Origin: an uncultured Alistipes sp.
GTDB lineage: Bacteria > Bacteroidota > Bacteroidia > Bacteroidales > Rikenellaceae
Direction of reading: 5' to 3'
Assembly (NCBI GenBank): GCA_900553175.1
Contig: USCH01000005.1
Coordinates: forward strand, 1 to 59,966
Length of the DNA stretch: 59,966 bases
The notes under the pieces were generated by a model that worked only from the letters and a program-made list of their open reading frames with translations, searched no databases and was not told the DNA's origin. How positions within the stretch are numbered: the stretch's first letter is position 1; each line of letters starts with the position of its first letter. The position numbers and the translations under genes were made by a program. Positions 44,225-52,421 of the stretch are shown here, one piece after another.

Positions 44225-45253
44225 ATGGCAAAAATAACAGCAGCGATAACGGGTGTCGGCCAGTATCTGCCGGACTATCTTCTGACCAACGACGAATTGA
44301 GCCGCATGGTCGACACCAACGATGAATGGATCGTTTCGCATACGGGCATCCGGACGCGTCATATCCTCAAGGGCGAAGGCATCGGCACCTCCTACATGGG
44401 CGCCCGCGCCGTGATGAATCTTCTGGACAAGACGGGCGTCGACCCGATGGAGATCGACGCGGTGATCTGCGCGACGATCACTCCCGACATGTTTTTCCCC
44501 TCGACGGGCAATCTGATCGCCGACCAGGCCGGCTGCAAGAACGCATTCGCCTACGACGTGTCGGCCGCCTGCTCGGGCTTCCTCTTCGCCCTGACGACGG
44601 GGGCCGCCTTCGTCGAATCGGGCCGCGGCCGGAAGGTGATCGTCGTGGGAGCCGACAAGATGTCGTCGATCGTCGACTACACCGACCGCTCCACCTGCCC
44701 TCTGTTCGGCGACGGGGCCGCTGCCGTTCTGCTGGAGCCCAACACCGAGGGGCTGGGCGTTATCGATTCGATGCTGCGTTCCGACGGCTCGGGCGAGTTG
44801 CAGCTCTACATGAAGGCGGGCGGTTCGCGCTATCCCGCTTCGGCCGAGACGGTGGCCAACAACTGGCATACGATCACGTGGGACGGTCAGGCCGTGTTCA
44901 AGGCTGCCGTGTCGAAGATGGCCGACGTGTCGGTGGAGATGATGGAGCGCCACAACCTGACGGGTGACGACATCCGCTACCTGGTTCCGCATCAGGCCAA
45001 CCTGCGCATCATCGACGCTACGGCGCGGCGTATGGGCATCTCGCACGACAAGTGCATGATCAACATCGACCGCAACGGCAACACGACGGCGGCGACGATC
45101 CCCTCCTGCCTCTACGATTACGAAAAGGAGTTGCGGCCGGGCGACAACCTCATCATGTCGGCTTTCGGCGGCGGTTACACGTGGGGTGCGATCTACGTCA
45201 AGTGGGCTTACGACGGCTCGAAGAGCTGTCAGAAGGACGAACTGAAAAAATAG
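44225..45253 (+). CDS. fabH: 3-oxoacyl-ACP synthase III (FabH)
   Basis: A 342-residue condensing enzyme that begins fatty-acid synthesis from acyl-CoA and malonyl-ACP. Catalytic triad in place: Cys116 (SAACSGFLF), His256 (VPHQANLRI), Asn286 (RNGNTTAATIP). DEWIVSHTGIRTRH and the C-terminal GGGYTWGAIYVKW are typical. It ends at a strong terminator, so the DUF177-rpmF-plsX-fabH unit closes here. Confidence 0.97.
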   Translation: MAKITAAITGVGQYLPDYLLTNDELSRMVDTNDEWIVSHTGIRTRHILKGEGIGTSYMGARAVMNLLDKTGVDPMEIDAVICATITPDMFFPSTGNLIADQAGCKNAFAYDVSAACSGFLFALTTGAAFVESGRGRKVIVVGADKMSSIVDYTDRSTCPLFGDGAAAVLLEPNTEGLGVIDSMLRSDGSGELQLYMKAGGSRYPASAETVANNWHTITWDGQAVFKAAVSKMADVSVEMMERHNLTGDDIRYLVPHQANLRIIDATARRMGISHDKCMINIDRNGNTTAATIPSCLYDYEKELRPGDNLIMSAFGGGYTWGAIYVKWAYDGSKSCQKDELKK

Positions 45254-45282
45254 CGCCGGGACACTCCCGCTCGGAAAATCGG

Positions 45283-45315
45283 GACCCCGGAGCCGAAGGC
45301 GCCGGGGTCTTTTTT
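45283..45315 (+). terminator. Terminator after fabH
   Basis: GACCCCGG (45283-45290) and CCGGGGTC (45302-45309) followed by T6. Confidence 0.9.
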
Positions 45316-45443
45316 CGGCCGTCGTCCGCCCCTCCCCGAAGGAGTCGCGCACCTGCCGATGTGCGGTAAAGCTGTTTTGCCGCCCTTTTTCCGATTTCGG
45401 TGCCGATTTTGCAGGGAATGGACCGGTATAAAACGATACGACC

Positions 45444-45887
45444 ATGAAAAAACTGACGATTCTTTTGGCTGCCGCCGCTCTTGCGGTGATCGCAGTCCCC
45501 GCCCTGGCCGGCAACGACCGGGTGATCGGTGTGGAGCAGCTGCCCGCTGCGGCGCAACAGTTCCTCCGGAACCATTTCTCCGAGGCGGAGGTCTCCTACG
45601 CCAAGGTCGACGAGGACATCCTCGGCGACGAATACAAGGTGGTCTTCACCGACGGGACCTCGGTGGAGTTCGACAAGGAGGGCGTGTGGCTGGAGATCGA
45701 CGCCAAGCACGGCACGGTGCCCGCATCGGCCGTCCCGCAGCAGATCCGCGAGTCGGTGGCCAAGCGGTTCGCCGGCCGGACGATCCGCAAGATCGAACGC
45801 GAGCGCCGCGGTTTCGAGGTGAAGCTCGACAACGGCCATAAGCTCGAATTCGACCGGACGATGCAGCTCGTCGACATCGACGACTGA
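45444..45887 (+). CDS. PepSY-like periplasmic protein
   Basis: A 147-residue exported protein (signal peptide MKKLTILLAAAALAVIAVPALA). Two PepSY-like units follow (about 30-80 and 90-145: AAQQFLRNHFSEAEVSYAKVDEDI and VAKRFAGRTIRKIERERRGFEVKL), each with the alternating beta-rich FxVxL patterns of the family. It is small and secreted, with unknown function. A terminator follows. Confidence 0.85.
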   Translation: MKKLTILLAAAALAVIAVPALAGNDRVIGVEQLPAAAQQFLRNHFSEAEVSYAKVDEDILGDEYKVVFTDGTSVEFDKEGVWLEIDAKHGTVPASAVPQQIRESVAKRFAGRTIRKIERERRGFEVKLDNGHKLEFDRTMQLVDIDD

Positions 45888-45928
45888 CCGCGCCGGGCGG
45901 CGGAGCGTTCCGTGCCCGAATGTGCGAT

Positions 45929-45966
45929 TCGCCCCTGACCGTGCAGTCGGCCGGGGGCGATTTTTT
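45929..45966 (+). terminator. Terminator after the PepSY-like gene
   Basis: TCGCCCCTGACCG pairs with CGGCCGGGGGCGA, followed by T6. Confidence 0.85.
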
Positions 45967-46069
45967 GCGTGCAGGAGGTGTCGTTTCGGCCGGCTGGGAG
46001 TATGGGGTCGGCTGATAGCGCCATAAAATATAACGATGGAAGGAGTGTCCGTTTTGTGAAAAACTGTTG

Positions 46070-46077
46070 TATCTTTG
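46070..46077 (+). promoter_or_regulatory. -7 box of the ferritin gene
   Basis: TATCTTTG, 38 nt before the ATG; leader about 33 nt. No clear iron-box operator was recognised. Confidence 0.6.
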
Positions 46078-46115
46078 CAGCAGTTAACCGACAACATTCC
46101 TAAAACATAATTGCC

Positions 46116-46640
46116 ATGTTGAGTGAAAAACTGCACGATGCGCTCAATGCGCAGGTCAATGCCGAACTGTGGTCGGCGTATCTCTATCTTTCGATGTCGC
46201 TCGACGCGGAGAGCAAGGGGCTGAAAGGCGTGGCCAACTGGTTCTACATCCAGTTCCGCGAGGAGCAGGACCATGCCCGGATCTTCATGAACTACATCCT
46301 TTCGCGCGATGCCGAGGTCAAGCTGGCTCCCATCGCCGAGGTGCGCACTTCGTGGGCTTCGCCGCTGGAGATGTTCCGCGACACGCTCGAGCACGAGAAG
46401 AAGGTGACCGCCATGATCCACAACCTGGCCGCCATCGCTTCGGACGACCGCGATTTCGCTTCGTCGAACAAACTCGTCTGGTTCATCGACGAGCAGATCG
46501 AGGAGGAGGAGAATGCCCGCGGCATGATCCAGGCTTTCGAGGCGGTCGAGGGCAACAAGTTCGGGCTCTACATGCTCGACAAGGAGCTCGCCTCCAGAAC
46601 CTATGCGGTGCCGTCGCCTCTGGCCGCCGCCGAGGAGTAA
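46116..46640 (+). CDS. ftnA: Non-heme ferritin
   Basis: A 174-residue four-helix-bundle iron store. Ferroxidase ligands all align with E. coli FtnA: Glu17, Glu50, His53, Glu94, Gln127 and Glu130. It oxidises Fe2+ and stores Fe3+ in a 24-mer. The C-terminal tail (LASRTYAVPSPLAAAEE) is longer than needed for the bundle. It is monocistronic, ended by the terminator at 46667-46698. Confidence 0.97.
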   Translation: MLSEKLHDALNAQVNAELWSAYLYLSMSLDAESKGLKGVANWFYIQFREEQDHARIFMNYILSRDAEVKLAPIAEVRTSWASPLEMFRDTLEHEKKVTAMIHNLAAIASDDRDFASSNKLVWFIDEQIEEEENARGMIQAFEAVEGNKFGLYMLDKELASRTYAVPSPLAAAEE

Positions 46641-46666
46641 ACGATTGCCTGTGACGCAGAATCGTT

Positions 46667-46698
46667 CCGGTGCTTCGAAAGGAGTGCCGGTTTTTTTT
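46667..46698 (+). terminator. Ferritin terminator; T-run forms the next promoter's -33
   Basis: CCGGTGCTTC (46667-46676) and GGAGTGCCGG (46681-46690) pair with three wobbles around GAAA, followed by T8. The last T residues and G46699 form the -33 TTTG of the small-RNA promoter. Confidence 0.85.
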
Positions 46699-46727
46699 GC
46701 AGATTCGAAATAAAAGTTTTATATTTG
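46696..46727 (+). promoter_or_regulatory. Promoter of the candidate small RNA
   Basis: TTTG at 46696-46699, 20 bp spacer, TATATTTG at 46720-46727. Predicted start about 46732-46734. Confidence 0.75.
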
Positions 46728-46732
46728 CACCC

Positions 46733-46834
46733 GATAACAGCGCGGAAAAAGGGGAATTTTTCCGACCGGTCCGATTCTTCAGGGAAGAATGGAGTTGCGT
46801 CACTTGAGACCGGAGTCCCCTTTCCGCGCTTTTT
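46733..46834 (+). ncRNA. Candidate structured small RNA of about 100 nt
   Basis: No protein lies behind this promoter; instead the transcript folds well. P1: AGCGCGGAAAAAGGGGA (46739-46755) with TCCCCTTTCCGCGCT (46816-46830), a 15-bp stem with a 2-A bulge. P2: CCGGTC (46766-46771) with GACCGG (46808-46813). P3: ATTCTTC (46774-46780) with GAAGAAT (46784-46790). The right arm of P1 ends in T46830-T46834, so it doubles as a terminator. It runs antisense over the last 35 nt of the DUF5131 gene. It is too short for typical 6S RNA and lacks the SRP tetraloop context. Family unrecognised. Confidence 0.7.
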
Positions 46835-47573
46835 CCGTCTCCGGGGTTGTGCCCTTTGCGGGATAATCGATGCCTGCACGATGCGCCTGCTCATGCTGCC
46901 GGGCCCTCGGGATGCGGTAGAGCCGCCCCTCCTTGAGCAGCCGCGCGCCGGTCTGGTGGAACGTGAAGGGAACGCCCGCCCGGATGCATTGATCCCGAAT
47001 GCCGAGCACCCAGTCGAAATCGCACGTGCGGGCTTCGGGCCCCGACTCTCTGCCGACCGACAGCTCCTCGATCGAGTGCGGCAGGTAATCCTCCAGATGC
47101 AGCGGACCCAGCAGCGGTGCGCAGATGATGAGCTTGTGTCGAACCGGTGCGGCCAGCAGCTGCGGCAGACGGCTGTCGGCCGCCTCCTGGTTTTCGACCG
47201 TGCAGCCTACGGCCACGTTCTCGTAGCCTTCGCCCCAGTCGGGCGGCAGCGCGTCGGCGAGCCGGCCGATGCGCTTGGTGAAGAACACGAAGCGCAGATC
47301 GTGCCGCAGACGCATCATCTCCCAGGCCTCCCGGCGCCATGCGTCGGCCTCCTCGACCAGAAAATCCGATGTGAAGCAGGTGTAGACCCGCTCCCCTCCG
47401 GGGATTCGGAACCGTCCGCTGCGGGAGCGGCGGACCGGAAGGTCGAAAGAGGCCGTGCGCCTCACTTCGCGGCTGTCGGCGGCGAATCGCTCGTCCTGCC
47501 GGTACACGTAACAGTGGCGGCATCCCTCGCTCAGCTTGCGGCATCCGTGCCACGGATTCCAGATTATGGACAT
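46800..47573 (-). CDS. DUF5131 (phage Gp37/Gp68-like) radical-SAM-type protein
   Basis: A 257-residue protein of the DUF5131 family. MSIIWNPWHGCRKLSEGCRHCY has three cysteines (11, 18, 21) that fit a C-x6-C-x2-C Fe-S motif near the start, typical of the family. Later blocks DLRFVFFTKRIGRLADALPPDW and VGCTVENQEAADSRLP are conserved. The chemistry is unknown. The last 20 residues are charged and overlap the antisense small RNA, so the C-terminus may be poorly constrained. Confidence 0.85.
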   Translation of the reverse strand: MSIIWNPWHGCRKLSEGCRHCYVYRQDERFAADSREVRRTASFDLPVRRSRSGRFRIPGGERVYTCFTSDFLVEEADAWRREAWEMMRLRHDLRFVFFTKRIGRLADALPPDWGEGYENVAVGCTVENQEAADSRLPQLLAAPVRHKLIICAPLLGPLHLEDYLPHSIEELSVGRESGPEARTCDFDWVLGIRDQCIRAGVPFTFHQTGARLLKEGRLYRIPRARQHEQAHRAGIDYPAKGTTPETEKARKGDSGLK

Positions 47574-47586
47574 CGGTGCGGGGGAT

Positions 47587-48036
47587 TCAGAGCTCCGTGC
47601 GCAGACGGATCAGGTCGCGGCACTCCCCGCCCGCCTCGGCGACCGGTGTCCCGTAATACTTCGGAAAATAGTCGCGCTCGATCTCCACGGGTTCGAAGCC
47701 CAGCGAGCGGTAGAGTTTCAACGGTCCCTTTTCGTCGTACCCCGTGGCGATTTCCAGCCGTCTGAACCCCTGCCCGCGGGCCTCGCGCATGGCATGGGCG
47801 ATCAGGGCGGAGCCGATGCCCCGGCGCTGGAAGCCGGGATCGACGGCCAGATTGACGATTTCGGCCGTGAACGGATGGGTGGCGATGAGCAGGCACACTC
47901 CGACAATCCGCTCGCCGCAGCGGGCTGCGTAACAGGTGCTGCGTCCGAGGTAGCTGTGCAGCGATTCGGGCGATTCGTCGCCCAGCAGAAGCAGCTCGCG
48001 GGGCGGTGCGTCGGTGCGTCGGATTTCGGTTTCCAT
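47587..48036 (-). CDS. GNAT family N-acetyltransferase
   Basis: A 149-residue acetyl-CoA-dependent acetyltransferase. The acetyl-CoA-binding motif A is EIVNLAVDPGFQRRGIGSALIAHAM (about 58-82), followed by LYRSLGFEPVEIERDYFP typical of the C-terminal strand. No specific substrate can be assigned. It lies 13 nt before DUF5131 and 13 nt after the DedA-like gene, in the same transcript. Confidence 0.88.
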   Translation of the reverse strand: METEIRRTDAPPRELLLLGDESPESLHSYLGRSTCYAARCGERIVGVCLLIATHPFTAEIVNLAVDPGFQRRGIGSALIAHAMREARGQGFRRLEIATGYDEKGPLKLYRSLGFEPVEIERDYFPKYYGTPVAEAGGECRDLIRLRTEL

Positions 48037-48049
48037 GGTTGCGAAGGGA

Positions 48050-48508
48050 TCAGAACAGCGATGCGATGCCTCCGAAAGCAGCCGCCACGGCCAGGTAGCG
48101 GAGCGCCTTGCCGAGGCACATCGAGAGGGCGGTGAGCCAGGGGTTGCCGTGCATGAGCCCCAGAACGACGGCGATCGCCTCGCCGATGGCGGGCAGAAAG
48201 GCGAAGAAGCCCATGAGCGCTCCGCGACCTGCCAGGAAGCGCTGCGCGCGTTCGATCTGCCGGGGGCTGACGCCCAGACGTGCGATCCATTCGGGGCGGC
48301 CCAGCGTGCCGATCCAGTAGCAGGTCATGCCGCCCAGCGTGTTGCCCGCCGTGGCGGCGGCGACGCAGCCCAGCGGATTCAGCCCCAGGCCCAGCAGCAC
48401 GGCCATCACCGCCTCGGAGCTGAACGGCAGGATGCTGCCGGCTGCCAGCGCCGAGAGAAAAAGGCCCCAGTAGCCCCAGTCGGCGAGTGTCTGTGCGATC
48501 GTCTCCAT
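48050..48508 (-). CDS. DedA/YqaA-like (VTT domain) membrane protein
   Basis: A 152-residue protein with about four hydrophobic segments, of the YqaA-like DedA/VTT group: GSILPFSSEAVMAVLLGLG with the reentrant-loop Glu, GNTLGGMTCYWIG, and FFAFLPAIGEAIAVVLGLM. These proteins are linked to lipid carrier recycling or membrane homeostasis. Shorter than full DedA proteins. Confidence 0.85.
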   Translation of the reverse strand: METIAQTLADWGYWGLFLSALAAGSILPFSSEAVMAVLLGLGLNPLGCVAAATAGNTLGGMTCYWIGTLGRPEWIARLGVSPRQIERAQRFLAGRGALMGFFAFLPAIGEAIAVVLGLMHGNPWLTALSMCLGKALRYLAVAAAFGGIASLF

Positions 48509-48536
48509 CTTCCGGTCGTCGGTTCGGGCGTGCCGC

Positions 48537-51008
48537 TCAAAGCGTCGGGCCCGATGTGCGGGGCTGTCCCACCTCGTAGCCCAGTTCGCGCATCCATTCG
48601 ATGGTCGCTTCGTCGACCTGGTCGGTGCGGTCGCTCCAGCGGCGCTGTTCGGTCAGCTGCCGGCGCAGCTCGTCGATGCGGCGGCGGATGGGAAAGTCGG
48701 GATGCGGCAGCGCCGAGCGTTCGGTGCGTTCGGAGGGGCGGATCGTGCGGTCGAAAACCTCTCTTTGCGCGGGGCGGCGGGCGCCTTCCCACTTGAAGCC
48801 CTTCAGGTAGAGCTCCTGTTCGGGCGGGATTTTGTCCATCGGGTAGATCGAATAGTGCGGGTCGTTGTACCAGGCCATGCGCACCACCTGCTGCTCGTCG
48901 ACGTAGAAGTTGATGCCGCCGCTTTCGACGAAGAAGAGCCCCGTCACCTGGGGCGGCTCGCCGTCCTGGTTGTAATAGAGCGTCTGGGCGTTGCCGTTGA
49001 CGTTGTTGAGCCAGATTTCGTTGTCGCGGAAGAAGGCGGTCATCTCCTTGCCGGCGATCTGGTTGTAGTAGAGCGTGTCGATGCGGCCCACCATCATCGG
49101 GCTGCCGACGAACTCGGCCCGTTCGATGGCTCCGTTTTCGGTGTAGATGTCCATCACCTCCGAAGTGATCTGGTTGGCCTGGTTCCACAGCACGGGTTCG
49201 ATGTAGAGGTGGATGGTCGAATCGGTGCTCAGGGCCGTGATCGAGTCGCAGACGCTCTGGAAATCCGAACGGTAGATCTTGACGTTGCGATACCCCTTGA
49301 CGATCCGGTAGATGCTGTCGCGGGGCGGCAGCGAGTCGAGCGTGTCGGCCGGGGCGAAGAGCGCCAGACTGTCGCTCTCCCAGTCGCCCACGAGCAGCCG
49401 GTGGAGCGAGTCGCGTTCGGCGGCGTTGCGGTCGATGAGCGAGTCTAACTCCGCGAGCGCCGTCGAATCGACCGGAATGGGCTTGCCCTTGCGGGCGGCG
49501 CGCGCCTGCCGGGCCCGGAGTTTCGATTCGGCCTTCAGCCTGCGGGCTGCCAGCCGCCGCTCCTCGCGCTCTTTCTGGGCCAGGAGTTTGGCCGTGTTCT
49601 TCTCGCGGCGTTCGGCGGCTATTTCGGCCAGCTTCGCCTTTTTGGCCGCGGCCTGGGCCGCTTTCCGCTCCGCCTTGGCCTTGAGGGCCGCTTCGCGGAG
49701 CTGCGCCTTGCGTTCGGCGGCGGTCAGCTGCACGGTGTCGGCCCCCGAAAGGGTGTCGGTGCGCAGCGAGTCGGGTGCGCTGTGCCGCGCGAGCGAATCC
49801 GCGGGGTGGGGCATGGCGGCGGAGTCGGCAGCCGGGAGGCTGTCCGCCGCCTCCCGAAGCCGGCGGGGGGTGTCGCCGCTGCCGGATTGCATTCCGGCCA
49901 GCGAGTCGGGACGTGCGGGGCGCTCTGCGTGCGACGGGTCCGTGACGGCGGTCGTGTCCTGTCCCGCCGGGGTCTCCGCCGTGCCGGCTCCGGCCTGCGC
50001 CTCGTCGGTGCGGAGGGTAAAGAGGAGGATCGAATCGGCCCGCATGAAGAGCGTGTCGCCCTGCGAACGGTCGTAGCTCACCAGCGAGGGGCGCCGCGTG
50101 AGCAGCGCATCGCCCGGCTGCCGCCAGTATTCGCCGTAGTCGCCGAAGGCCAGCACCTTGTGCTCCGTGTCGTCGATCTGTATGTCGCGGCGCAGGATGA
50201 CGTGGTTTTCGGCCCGGTAGAAGTCGATGCTGTCGCTCCACACCTCCTGCTTCTCGGTGAGCACGTAGCCGTTGCGCGTGACGATGTAGAGGGTGTCGGC
50301 CTTGCGGTACTCGCCCCGGTCGGCGTGGAGGTAGTCGCCGTCGCGGCTCCAGATGTCGGTCCGGTCGAAGAAATAGGCGTTGTCGGTGGCCGTGTTGTAG
50401 ACCACCGAATCGCCCTTGAGCTCGTATTCGTCGTTGCGCATCTCCACCTCCTCGACGGCGATGAGCTCCTTGGTGTCGGCGTAGTAGTAGCCCCGCACCG
50501 ATTCGAGGATGTTTTCGCGGTTGGTCATCACGCCGCCGCCGCCGAAGCGGCCGATGTTCTCCCGGGTGTTGAACAGAAAGGAGTGGGTGTAGAGCGTGGC
50601 GTCGCCGTCGACCACCTTGATGATTTCGGAGTAGACGCGCGCCTCGTTCAGGTCGCCGTTGTAGTCGGCCCGGTCGCCGTAGATGTAGGTCGTGTTCTTG
50701 TTGATGAGCACGTTGCCGAAAAATTCGATGCGGCGGTCCGAGTAGCGGACGGCCGAATCGCAGGTGATGACCGCCCCGTTGTGCTGGGCGGCGAAGTTGC
50801 CGATGAGGAAGATCACCGAATCGCCCGGGGCCACGGGGCCCGAGAGGTCCGATTTCAGGTCGATGATTCTCTTGTCGGCCTCCGCTTCCGGAGCCGCGGC
50901 CGCGGGAGCCGGAAGCTGCACGGCGGCGAGCGGCCGCATGCCGCTGCGGGCGAAGAGCATGCCGCAGGCTGCGGCCAGGGCGAGAGCTATGGAGAGAGAC
51001 CGGCGCAC
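48537..51008 (-). CDS. OstA/LptA-like outer-membrane biogenesis protein with long helical insert
   Basis: An 823-residue exported protein. Residues 50-330 and 570-790 are OstA/LptA-like beta-jellyroll sequence (NGAVITCDSAVRYSDRRIEFFGNV, DRADYNGDLNEARVYSE), matching OstA-like N-terminal proteins of Bacteroidetes thought to carry LPS across the periplasm. Between them is an unusual insert: Ser/Thr/Asp-rich 332-427 and a Lys/Ala/Glu/Arg helix of about 80 residues (428-508) that could be a single long helix. Start is GTG, 4 nt after the surA stop; a signal peptide follows. Function is inferred from family and neighbours. Confidence 0.85.
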   Translation of the reverse strand: MRRSLSIALALAAACGMLFARSGMRPLAAVQLPAPAAAAPEAEADKRIIDLKSDLSGPVAPGDSVIFLIGNFAAQHNGAVITCDSAVRYSDRRIEFFGNVLINKNTTYIYGDRADYNGDLNEARVYSEIIKVVDGDATLYTHSFLFNTRENIGRFGGGGVMTNRENILESVRGYYYADTKELIAVEEVEMRNDEYELKGDSVVYNTATDNAYFFDRTDIWSRDGDYLHADRGEYRKADTLYIVTRNGYVLTEKQEVWSDSIDFYRAENHVILRRDIQIDDTEHKVLAFGDYGEYWRQPGDALLTRRPSLVSYDRSQGDTLFMRADSILLFTLRTDEAQAGAGTAETPAGQDTTAVTDPSHAERPARPDSLAGMQSGSGDTPRRLREAADSLPAADSAAMPHPADSLARHSAPDSLRTDTLSGADTVQLTAAERKAQLREAALKAKAERKAAQAAAKKAKLAEIAAERREKNTAKLLAQKEREERRLAARRLKAESKLRARQARAARKGKPIPVDSTALAELDSLIDRNAAERDSLHRLLVGDWESDSLALFAPADTLDSLPPRDSIYRIVKGYRNVKIYRSDFQSVCDSITALSTDSTIHLYIEPVLWNQANQITSEVMDIYTENGAIERAEFVGSPMMVGRIDTLYYNQIAGKEMTAFFRDNEIWLNNVNGNAQTLYYNQDGEPPQVTGLFFVESGGINFYVDEQQVVRMAWYNDPHYSIYPMDKIPPEQELYLKGFKWEGARRPAQREVFDRTIRPSERTERSALPHPDFPIRRRIDELRRQLTEQRRWSDRTDQVDEATIEWMRELGYEVGQPRTSGPTL

Positions 51009-51012
51009 GGCG

Positions 51013-52419
51013 TTATTTCACCCAATGTTTGTTCTCGAACTCGCCGTCGCGGAATTCGGGGTCGATGTAGACGTACATGGCGTCGATCTTTTTCGAGAGC
51101 CACTCCTTGAACACGCGCTCCTGCTTGGCCGCGAGCGCCATCTCCTCCAGCCGCAGGTAGTCCTCCCCGAGCGAGGCCCGGTGCGTGGGAACGATCTCCA
51201 CCAGTTTGACGATCTTGGCCATCTGGTTGCCCAGCATGTCCTCGGTGAGGAACGGATCGGATATTTCGCCCGGCTGAAGGCGCATCAGGGCGTTGTAGTC
51301 GTCCAGACTGCGGAAGCGGCCGAAATCCTCGCGCAGGAACTTCGTCACCGTGAGTTTGGCCTCCGAGGCGTTGTAGTAGTTCATGATGTCGCTGTTCGAG
51401 ACGATGCCGCCGTTCATCTTCGAGCCCTTGTCGTCGGAGTGGAGGAGCGCCGCCCGCTCGAAAGTGATCGAGTCGGTGCGGATTTTCTGCACCAGACTGT
51501 CCAGCGTGCCGAGCGCCTCGGCGAGCTCCTCGGCCGTGTAGACGGGGTGGAGCAGAATGTGGCGGAAGTGGTAGAGCTCGCCGCGCTGGTCGAGCAGCTG
51601 GATGATGTGGAACCCGAACTGCGACTCCACGACTTCGGAGATCTGCCCGGGGCGCATCTTTTCGAGCGCTTCGGCGAATGCCGGGTCGAGCTCGCGCAGC
51701 GAGGTGGGCTCCATCTCGCCGCCCCGCATCATCGTTCCGGGGTCCTGCGAGTACATGCGGGCCAGGTTTTCGAACTTGGCGTTGCCCGTGATGGCGCGTT
51801 CGCGCATGTCGAGCAGCCTTTCGCGCGTGCGCTGCTTGGCTTCGGTCATCGACTTCGGGAAGCGGGTGATCTGGGCGTAGACGTACTGGTCGGCGATGGT
51901 GGGGAGACTGTCGCGCGAGAGCGACTTGTAGTAGCGTTCCACCTCGCCCGGAATGACCGTCACCTTCTCGACGACGGTGCGCTGCATGGCATTGGCGTAC
52001 TCCTGCTCCTCATAGCGCCGGCGCATCGTTTCGCGGATGTTGAAGATGGCCATGTGCTGTCTGGCCTCGAGCTGCGGAATCGACCCCTCCTCCTCGATCA
52101 TGTGGCGCAGCTGCTCCTCGACGGCCGAAAGAATGGCGCCGTCGTTGATCTCCACCGAGTCGATCTGGGCCTGGTTGAAGAGCAGCTTCTGGGTCATGAG
52201 GGCTTCGAGCGCTTCGTTCATCGGGTCGCGGTCGGAGGTGTATCCCTGCTGGCGCCGCTGCAGGGTGAGCTGGCGGGCGTATTCGTCCACCTCCGAGTGG
52301 AGGATCGACGAGCCGCCCACCACGGCGACCACCTTGTCGAGCATCACCTGCCTTTTCTGGGCAGTAACCCCGATGACCAGCAGCGCGAGCGCGGCCGTCA
52401 ACATGCTTTTTTTCAACAT
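51013..52419 (-). CDS. surA: SurA-like periplasmic peptidyl-prolyl isomerase
   Basis: A 468-residue chaperone for outer-membrane proteins. Signal peptide (MLKKSMLTAALALLVIGVTA), SurA N-terminal helical domain (LDKVVAVVGGSSILHSEVDEYARQL), then parvulin domains near 170-275 (QYVYAQITRFP...GGEMEPTSLRELDPAF...FGFHIIQLLDQRG) and 285-395 (FRHILLHPVYTAEE...GGIVSN). It is followed by the OstA-like gene and preceded by a second SurA-like lipoprotein, an arrangement fitting outer-membrane assembly. Confidence 0.93.
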   Translation of the reverse strand: MLKKSMLTAALALLVIGVTAQKRQVMLDKVVAVVGGSSILHSEVDEYARQLTLQRRQQGYTSDRDPMNEALEALMTQKLLFNQAQIDSVEINDGAILSAVEEQLRHMIEEEGSIPQLEARQHMAIFNIRETMRRRYEEQEYANAMQRTVVEKVTVIPGEVERYYKSLSRDSLPTIADQYVYAQITRFPKSMTEAKQRTRERLLDMRERAITGNAKFENLARMYSQDPGTMMRGGEMEPTSLRELDPAFAEALEKMRPGQISEVVESQFGFHIIQLLDQRGELYHFRHILLHPVYTAEELAEALGTLDSLVQKIRTDSITFERAALLHSDDKGSKMNGGIVSNSDIMNYYNASEAKLTVTKFLREDFGRFRSLDDYNALMRLQPGEISDPFLTEDMLGNQMAKIVKLVEIVPTHRASLGEDYLRLEEMALAAKQERVFKEWLSKKIDAMYVYIDPEFRDGEFENKHWVK

Positions 52420-52421
52420 CG

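Noticed and set aside
46733..46834. SRP RNA or 6S RNA assignment for the small RNA
   Set aside because: It lacks the GGAA tetraloop and AGCAG of SRP RNA, and is too short for a typical 6S RNA with its large central bubble.
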